The notes beneath the pieces are model-generated. The model had not been told where the DNA came from, did no database searches, and worked only from the letters and a program-made list of their open reading frames with translations. The translations under genes and the position numbers were made by a program. Positions 57,201 to 64,000 of a stretch of 64,000 nt of DNA are shown one piece after another (position 1 is the stretch's first letter; each line of letters begins with the position of its first letter). The stretch comes from Owenia fusiformis (lineage: Eukaryota; Annelida; Polychaeta; Sabellida; Oweniidae), in assembly GCA_903813345.2 (NCBI GenBank), contig CAIIXF020000010.1:29040425-29104424 (forward strand), written 5' to 3'.

Positions 57201-58309
57201 TTCTTCTAAAATGCACCAAAATTAAACTGAGCATAGTTCAGTCACTTATTTATCTGATGTAAAGTATATAGGTGCAAACACCTTGCACTAGAATAAAAAT
57301 TGACTCATGTATATTATATACAAAATATTGAATATAGGGTTTCCAACTTTACAAAATTAGATTTAAGCATTTAAAACGTTAAAAGGTTTTGAATGAGGTA
57401 CAAATTGAAATATGAATATGAATATTGAATATGAATATATGAATTAAATGTGACAAGAAGATTTTTTTCTGGTATAAAAGCATTGTTGTTTATTATTTAC
57501 TATTCCATTGTTTCTTTCAACAACATACAAACAGAAATTATATCAATTGGTTTATTGATTTTATGAATGTAAGTCTGTTTTCTTTTTTATAAATATACAT
57601 CAAGCATTTTATATGCATACACGTGTATAACACAAATGCTTTCAAATAGTTTTATGGTGAATATTTTAAGATTAAACTAAATTACTTTTACATTACATGT
57701 TTTTGAATTAAAGTCATTATCCACATCATTTGTGCCATATAAACTCAAGATGTTTTCTAATTTCAGTTACTGGACCACCACCACCACCACAAGGATGTAA
57801 GTTCTTCTATTTCATTGTACAATAGACCTAGTATCTATTCAATATATATAAGCAATGAAAATCCAAATCATGGAAATTAAAAAAATGTTTTCCAATTACA
57901 TTGTATTTTTAAATTTTACTAATTAAAACAATTAGACATCAAAATGAAGAATATGTTAAAAATGAGAAGTTGAAAGTCTGAGGTTATAATCTTAATTATT
58001 TGTTTGATTAATTAATTGTTAAATCATTGGAAAGAATTACATTTGTCTGAGTTTCAAATTTTGGATCACTTGCAGACAGAATGAATAAAGAATAATGAAT
58101 AAAGTGTTTATAATTTTATAATTTCAATCCAAAGCAGAACGGTTGCAGGAAAAATGTAATCATCATAATCAAATCTTATGTTTTAGTGAGCACAGGTGCT
58201 ATCGTAGGGATAGTGATTGGGTCAGTTGTTGGATTAGCCCTGATTATTTTGTTGATCATTTACCTGGTGATTGAGTACTGTCCCTGCTCTTGTTGCCCAT
58301 CAAGCAATG
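54226..58309 (+). CDS. Mucin-like single-pass surface protein, partial gene (three exons seen)
   Basis: Three exons fit in phase 1-1. Exon 54226-54855 (210 codons) is Ser/Thr/Val/Ala-rich (runs such as SLSFSSSLSFSSTSS) and heavily O-glycosylatable, with almost no charged residues or Cys: a mucin-type ectodomain. Exon 57767-57796 (30 bp) encodes VTGPPPPPQG. Exon 58187-58309 encodes a membrane helix (GAIVGIVIGSVVGLALIILL...) and then the Cys-rich juxtamembrane CPCSCCPSS, a likely palmitoylation site. All introns are phase 1, usual for shuffled ectodomain modules. The signal peptide, other ectodomain exons and cytosolic tail were not found; the donor at 54856 (GTTTGA) is weak, and without it the frame stops at 54962. 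The protein is a type I membrane glycoprotein of unknown family. Confidence 0.55.
55754..57050. mobile_element. Long-TIR element with CAGGGTGGT ends
   Basis: The left end ACAGGGTGGTCAAAAAACAGC and right end TTTCCATTTTTACCACCCTAC are inverted. The homology extends about 170 bp inward with about 70-75 percent identity: CTACCATATATCATGATCATCTGACTGATAG (about 55865) against CTATCAGGCTGATGATAATTAG...GGATGGTAG (about 56940-56975). The middle has a C/G-rich patch (GGGGGGAGAACCCCC, about 56670). It lies in the mucin gene's intron 54856-57766. No transposase frame is present, so it is non-autonomous; class unknown. Another lone copy of the same end (ACAGGGTGGTCAAAAAA) lies at 57144. Confidence 0.65.
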
Positions 58310-60555
58310 GTAAGTGACATAATATTTAACCACCCAAGTATATTTGAATCATATACTTTATACTGTTGTCAGTACAGACAGGTTTAATTGACCTGTCTAA
58401 ATGCTATTTTTAGGGCTAGTTATGTTGTACTGTTATGAATGCATCAATGCACATTTGTTTTCCCCATTTTGGATCTATGCTTCATACTTTTCTGTGTGAT
58501 TAGATATCTCCTCAGCATTGAAACAGGTGGGTGCTGAACCAGATCAAGATTTTGAAAATTTGAGTGAACCTGTCTGTCTTGACATCATGCGTAATTTGTT
58601 CATTTAATATAACTATAAATTGACTAAAGTTTTTTATTCTGATGAGTTGTAATGGATATGTGTCTGTCTAAAGGTGGTCCAACATTTTATGTACAATATT
58701 TGGTAACCTTTCTGAACTGATGTAGATAAATAGAATCCATGTGATTTTGTAGATATTACATATATCTTTCTATTATATTGAGTTTAACCATCAGTCACAT
58801 AATGAATTTAAGCTAACAGGTGCACACCTATGAACCCTTCTTGGCAAGTGTGCATTTATATTGGGTACTGAATAATTATGTACAATTTCAAACAATAGAA
58901 CCAAGATAATACCTTTCTCTTGAAATTGTAAATATTCGATATTTATATACTCTATGTTAAAAACAAGATCAGCTCCATTGTATTGAGATTTAGAATGAAA
59001 AATTGCACTGAATAGTTTAGAAATTGTGAAGCACATATTTCTATAACTATGTATCTTGTAGGTTGCAAAGTAGGCAGTTCATGTATGTACTTTATTTCCT
59101 CAGATATTGTAGTTATATTCAGTTATGTGTTTTCCTAATAATACTTGATACCGCATCAATGTTTCTTCTTACAATATAGTTTTTCATCCTTACTTGCAGT
59201 AAACCCTACTATGTAGAAGTAAATAATTTTGATTTCTAGCATTTCTTTTAATTTGTATTGTGTTGATCAAAAGTTTGTGTTTCGGGGCAATTCACGATTT
59301 TTATTCCATTTTCAAATCTATTCCTTTTTTCAGAGGCTTCAATTTGCTTAATTTGTATATGAAATCTCATTCAATCCCCAATTTCCCACATTATTTAATT
59401 CTTGATCTATCTCATCATTATGGAACACCCTGTATACCTAAACTATAACTTGTATTTTAATCTGTGTATACAAGTTGGACCTCCTTTAGATAGCTGCATA
59501 ACTTAGCATGGAATGCTTCCATAATATAGCATGCAAATAACTTATATTGTAGTTTCATAAAAAGTAAAATTTCTATAGGAAGACATATGAAACCTTCTGA
59601 ATAGACCTTTCTGATATATCCTGCCACTTTTGATGCATCAAAGAAGCCATGACACATTAGTTAGCATTGGTGATATCATTTAAGGTAGCAATTTATTGAA
59701 GCAAAAATTTTATTAACATAGGCCATTTACTGATTTTGAAAAGTATTATCCATGAGATGATGAAACGAAACAAATTATTATTGTTTCTTTAATGTAACAA
59801 AAGGTTGTATTCTTGGTTTGGAGAGGTCTATTGTAAAGAAATTAAATTTTTTAGATAAAGTATTGAATGAGCATGAGAAGACTGGTAAAATTTCATATTT
59901 TGTCAGATACTATTTTAAACTAGCTTTGAATGGTTTTCTTTTGAATATTGTATGCATGTATATATTGATGTAATTGCTTTATATTTGGTGTTTTTACATG
60001 TGTTCATGTATGCATTTGTTTTATGTAATCAATAGCTTAAGACGTTGGAATCAGTTAATTGAATGAAAGGGTATGAGTTCCTCCATATATAGTTAGTGAG
60101 GTAGCACCGAAAAATGTACCCGCTTCTGAACAAATTGAAATTACTTGTTTCTTATGTATTTTTATGTGATACTTCAGAAAATTTTTGTCTGATGCGCCGT
60201 ATCCGGGGCGAAAGTTGTCAAAATTGGGTTTTTGACCCTAAAAAGGAAAATTACAGGGGGTACATTATCATCATTGAATAATTCATTCAGTTGGTCTTCA
60301 ATCAATATAATAATTTTATCGAGAGTTGATGAGATCATTTTTAGGTAGTATGCAAAGTTTCAATGGTCTGTCACTCGTGGTTGCCATGGAAACCACAATT
60401 TTTGCTGAGAAAATCCTTAATTTTGGCAAAACCTGTACCTGTACATAATATAGAATGTGGATTATTTTTCAAATCAACAGATATCAGAACATTTTAGCAT
60501 TTTCAAAATTACAAGGGCAGTTCAAACATTTATTTAAATATAAAGGATATTGCAA
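58310..60555. other. 3' part of the mucin-like gene or intergenic, no exon resolved
   Basis: The tail exon of the mucin-like gene should lie here. A tiny candidate between CTCAG (58515) and GTGGGT (58527) is too weak to call. An isolated ACACCCTGTATA end-like sequence occurs at about 59426. No other gene is seen. Confidence 0.35.
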
Positions 60556-60559
60556 TTAA

Positions 60560-61500
60560 CATAACTGGGGAGTGTCAAAGACCATACAATTACATAAGTG
60601 ATCAAAAGTGGGCGTCGCCCTTATCATAGTAGATGATTGCCATTCTCTAAAAATACAGAGTTTTACTTGACTTTTGAGATACATTTATAATGATGTTCTT
60701 TGGTTATACTAAATATGAAGCATTTTTGGTAAATAATGTACATGTAAGTGTTATACTTATTGCATTGGGGAGGGGGTATATGGGGGGGGGGTAACAGAAT
60801 TGGAAGAGGGCAAAGCTAATCACCCTTAAGTATAAATCTCATCTACATAGTTCTGGATTTCATAGGGTTCATCTTCTGGGTCTTCTTCACATTCATCTGA
60901 ATATATAGGATATTATAATTCTGCATGATTGGTAAGTATAAAGACCATAGAATTACTCAAGTGATCAAAAGTGGGCGTCACCCTTATAGATTCATTCTCT
61001 ATAAATACAGAGTCTAAGTTGACTTTTGAGATACATTTATATTACAACTTCTTTGATTATACTTAATTTCAAGCATTTCTGGTTAGTAATGCACATCTAA
61101 TTGTAATAGTTCTTGCCTGGGGGAGGATGGGGGAGAGTAGTAACAGAATAGGGAGGGGGCAGAGGTAATCAGCCTTAAGTATAAATCTCATCTGCATAGT
61201 TCTGGATTTCATGGGGCACCTCGTCTGGGTCTTCTTCATATTCATCTCAATATATGGGATATTACAATTTACAGGATTTGTCAAACACCATACAATAACA
61301 TATTTATAAACGATCAAAAGGAGTGTCACCCTAACAATAGTAGATGATTGGTTCTTTGTATAAATACAAAATTGAACTTGACTTTTGAGATACATTCATA
61401 GTTATACTGAACTGCTGTTATAATTTATGTCAAGCATTTCTGGTAAATACATCTGTGTAAGTATTATAGTTTTTACATTTGGGCAGGGGTGAGTAGTAAC
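60560..61500 (+). repeat. About 355-bp tandem repeats, left flank of a fossil element
   Basis: Landmarks recur in order three times: ATCAAAAGTGGGCGTC (60601, 60960, and a variant at 61312), ATACAGAGTTTTACTTGAC-TTTTGAGATACATT, CAAGCATTTCTGGT, then GGGGAGGGGG, TAACAGAAT, CTTAAGTATAAATCTCATCT and AGTTCTGGATTTCAT. The period is about 352-360 bp. The same units occur in opposite orientation at 63020-64000. Confidence 0.85.
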
Positions 61501-63019
61501 AGAATTAGAATGTGTAGATCTAATCTGCCTTTAAGTATAAATCTCATCTTTTTAATTCTGGATTTCATAGGGTACATCTTGTGGGGTTTTCTGATTCATC
61601 TCCTGGTGTTGCTATATCACCAATCTCTTGTATGAGAATATCAGTCAATACCCACTGGAAAGATATGGAGTCATTTAGTTTCCATTCAAGTCCATCTGGT
61701 GGTTCACTACGAGGATTTGCAATATGGGCCATACAGACAATAAGTGCTTTATATGGATGAGATGGTTACAACAATCAGACAGTCATTCATTAGACCAACT
61801 TAGGAAAATTATCTAGAGATGAGATGAGTGTGACACCCAAAATGACCTTGGAAAGGCACAAATAGCAAGTATAGAAGAAGACATAAAGATGACAATAACC
61901 GCAATCAAAGACTTCCTTGATCCATTTACCATTGAGGATGAAGGTCATCTCTACGGTGTATCATAAGGAAAATCTGTGCCAAATGATGTCGCTGCAGATC
62001 TCATCTAATTTTAGTCAAAAGGGGAAATTGCATGAAGAGATACCATCTGAGATTAGTTGAAAAAAAGATTTCATGATCTAATAAAACATATGAAATTGAA
62101 AACTATAGCAGCAAACTACAGCAGCAACAGTGACAGTGACAGTAAAAAAGTACTCAGAACAAGCTTATACAAATACATTCTGAATGAAACATCTTTGAAC
62201 AGCTTTGATCTTGCTTAAGAACATAAAATAAGCCTAGAATGTCTCCTACAGTTCCTATTGAGCCCTGTGCCTTGGGCTCTAGGAACACTGACTGGACTTC
62301 TTGCAAGAACAGAGAAACGCATCCCTATGCATGAACATGTACCCACAAGTGCCAAAGGGAAAGGACCAAAATTTGTAAAAGAACCCAGCAAGAAAAAGAA
62401 AACTTCTAAATGTATACAAGTCATAAGGAAAACAAACCCCAACTATCCCAAACCATAATTCAACTTGAAAGGTAGTTTTGTTTCTGGATCTGGCGGAGAC
62501 TGTTTCAAGATTCTACAATTTCTATTGCAGATTGAGTAGTTTTTGTATGTGATAATTACATCAAAAATTCCATAAAGGAACCTGAAAGAGGGGAGGGACA
62601 CCTTGCCCTATTTAAGGTAGAAAAACATGAGTCCCTTAAGATTGGAATTAGTTCTTGTATGATGATGAAAACAAAAAGCAAATACAGCAAAGTGTGCTGC
62701 TGGATACTTGAGTTGGAAACAAATGAAGACTGATGTCAGTGGTATTTCCTCCAATATAGACCCTGACATATATGCAGCCTTCCTAGCACTTCACACATTC
62801 ACAGATGAAGTGCCATGCAGAAGGGGCAATAGCAATAGCACCTTTTTAAAAGGCAAAGGTGGAGCGCCATATAGATACACTCAACTGAATGACTCTCAAA
62901 TCTGCAAGTGTAGTGGTATATTCTCCCACATGATATTGTTAATATATTAACATCGGGAGGTGAATGAAAATGATCAAACTATGATATTAATACTTAAGAC
63001 TGACTGGCCATTGGCTCTG

Positions 63020-64000
63020 CCCCCTCCCATTTCTGCTACTACCCCCCTTGCCCCCCCCCCACAGGGAATAAATATTACAATACTAAATGTAATCAAAGAA
63101 GTTTTAATTTAAAAAATAAATCTTAAAGTCAAGTTAAACTCCATATTCATAGAGAATGAATTATCTACTATTGTTAGAGCAACACCCACTTTTGATCACT
63201 TATGTAATTGTATGGTCTTTGACACTTACCAATCATGTAAATTGGAATATCCCATATATTGAGATGAAGAAGACCCAGAAGTGAAGAAGACCCAGAAGAT
63301 GCACCCCTTGAAATCCAGAACTAAATAAATGAGATTTACATTTAAGGCTTATTAGCCCTGCCCATTTCCAATTCTGTTACTCCCCCCCCTCCTCTACCCC
63401 CAGACAATAACTATTACAATTAGATGTACATATATAACTTACCAGAAATGCTTGACATTAAGTATAAATCAAAGATGTTTTTAAGTAAATGTACTTCAAA
63501 AGTCAAGTTAAACTCTGTATTTATAGAGAATGAACCATATACTATGATTAGGGCGACGCCCACTTTTGATCACATGTGTAATTCTATGGTCTTTGACACT
63601 TACCAACCATGTAAATTCCTATATCTTATATATTGAGATAAATATAATAAGACCCAGAAGCTGTACCCTATGAAATCTAGAACCATGAATATGAGATTTA
63701 CACTTAAGGCTGATAAGCTCTGCCCCCTCCCAATTCTGTTACTACCCCCCCCCCCTCCCCCCCTCCCCCCCCCCTGTATCCCCATGCAATAACTATGACA
63801 CTTAGATGTAAAAATGCTTGATATTAAGTATAACCAAAGAAATTCAATATAAATGTATCTCAAAAGTCAAGTAAAACTCTGTATTTATAGAGAATGGCAA
63901 TCAACTACTATTATGAGGGCGACGCCCACTTTTGACCACTTATGTAATTGTATGGTCTTTGACACTTACCAGTCATATAAATTGCAATATTCTTTCTCTT
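63020..64000 (-). repeat. About 360-bp tandem repeats, right flank, inverted
   Basis: Units contain CCCACTTTTGATCAC (63189, 63556, 63921), GTAATT(G/C)TATGGTCTTTGACACTTACCA, GAAGACCCAGAAG and C-runs at about 63048, 63383 and 63745. They are reverse complements of the left flank units. The array continues past the window end. Confidence 0.85.

Larger units (their letters stand above)
60560..64000. mobile_element. Fossil element: inverted flanks of tandem repeats around a broken gene
   Basis: Left flank units (60560-61500) point one way and right flank units (63020 to the window end) the other, so the whole is a large inverted-repeat element of at least 3.4 kb whose right end lies outside the window. 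Between them, 61830-62990 carries plus-strand remnants of a protein family that I remember from many invertebrate and fish genomes as large multi-copy predicted proteins: a helical segment ending SVPNDVAADL, FLLSPVPWALGTLTG (family form FPLGPLPWAL), and IDPDIYAAFLALHTFT (family form LHAFTGCDT). The gene is broken in several places and moderately to highly diverged, so the copy is old. The family's function and element class are not known to me. Confidence 0.55.

Noticed and set aside
57143-59437. One element from TACAGGGTGGT (57143) to ACACCCTGTATA (59437)
   Set aside because: The ends match only over about 10 bp and the interval contains two phase-compatible host exons, so the pairing is probably chance.
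62215-62458. Overlapping plus and minus frames near 62.2-62.5 kb as genes
   Set aside because: The plus frame is part of the fossil element's broken gene and the minus frame is its shadow.

Overview
The window is an AT-rich, intron-bearing, repeat-dense animal nuclear contig with one 500-base assembly gap (44501-45000). Long GT-AG introns, an animal-type SLC37 transporter, single-exon rhodopsin-like GPCRs and many small inverted-repeat DNA elements point to an invertebrate, most likely marine (lophotrochozoan or non-vertebrate deuterostome). The species cannot be told from the sequence. No rRNA, tRNA, CRISPR or prokaryotic feature was seen.

Left third (1-22 kb). A segmental duplication carries two copies of a single-exon GPCR gene. 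The downstream copy (14489-16474) encodes a complete seven-helix receptor whose third intracellular loop holds thirteen 21-residue repeats. The upstream copy (7007-8158) has five repeats and has lost TM6 and TM7. The two blocks differ by insertions, so each supplies an empty site for elements in the other: a PIF/Harbinger-like element (16489-17049), a palindrome-rich element (about 9491-10186) and an element with CACGGTG ends and a 5-bp target duplication (5276-6832). A second CACGGTG-ended element lies at 3538-4757. This pair resembles Transib/RAG-type ends.

Middle (22-44 kb). One clear multi-exon gene on the plus strand, an SLC37A1/A2-type sugar-phosphate/phosphate antiporter, has sixteen exons from 28837 to 40855; only the short first coding exon was not found. 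Its introns hold minisatellites, hairpin repeats and a MITE. Two details stand out: a 40-bp tandem array that copies the 3' splice site of one exon nine times, and two alternative C-termini. Upstream lie minisatellites, MITEs and a Crypton-like remnant between two fold-back repeats.

Right third (45-64 kb). About 5.5 kb without recognisable genes is followed by a terminal exon for a three-helix membrane protein of unknown family (50629-51095). Next come exons of a Ser/Thr-rich, single-pass, mucin-like surface protein (54226-58309), with a long-TIR element inside its first intron. The window ends in a fossil element (about 60560 to beyond 64000) whose flanks are about 360-bp tandem repeats in opposite orientation around a broken gene.

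All functional statements come from reading the sequence and from remembered family features; no search or alignment was run.
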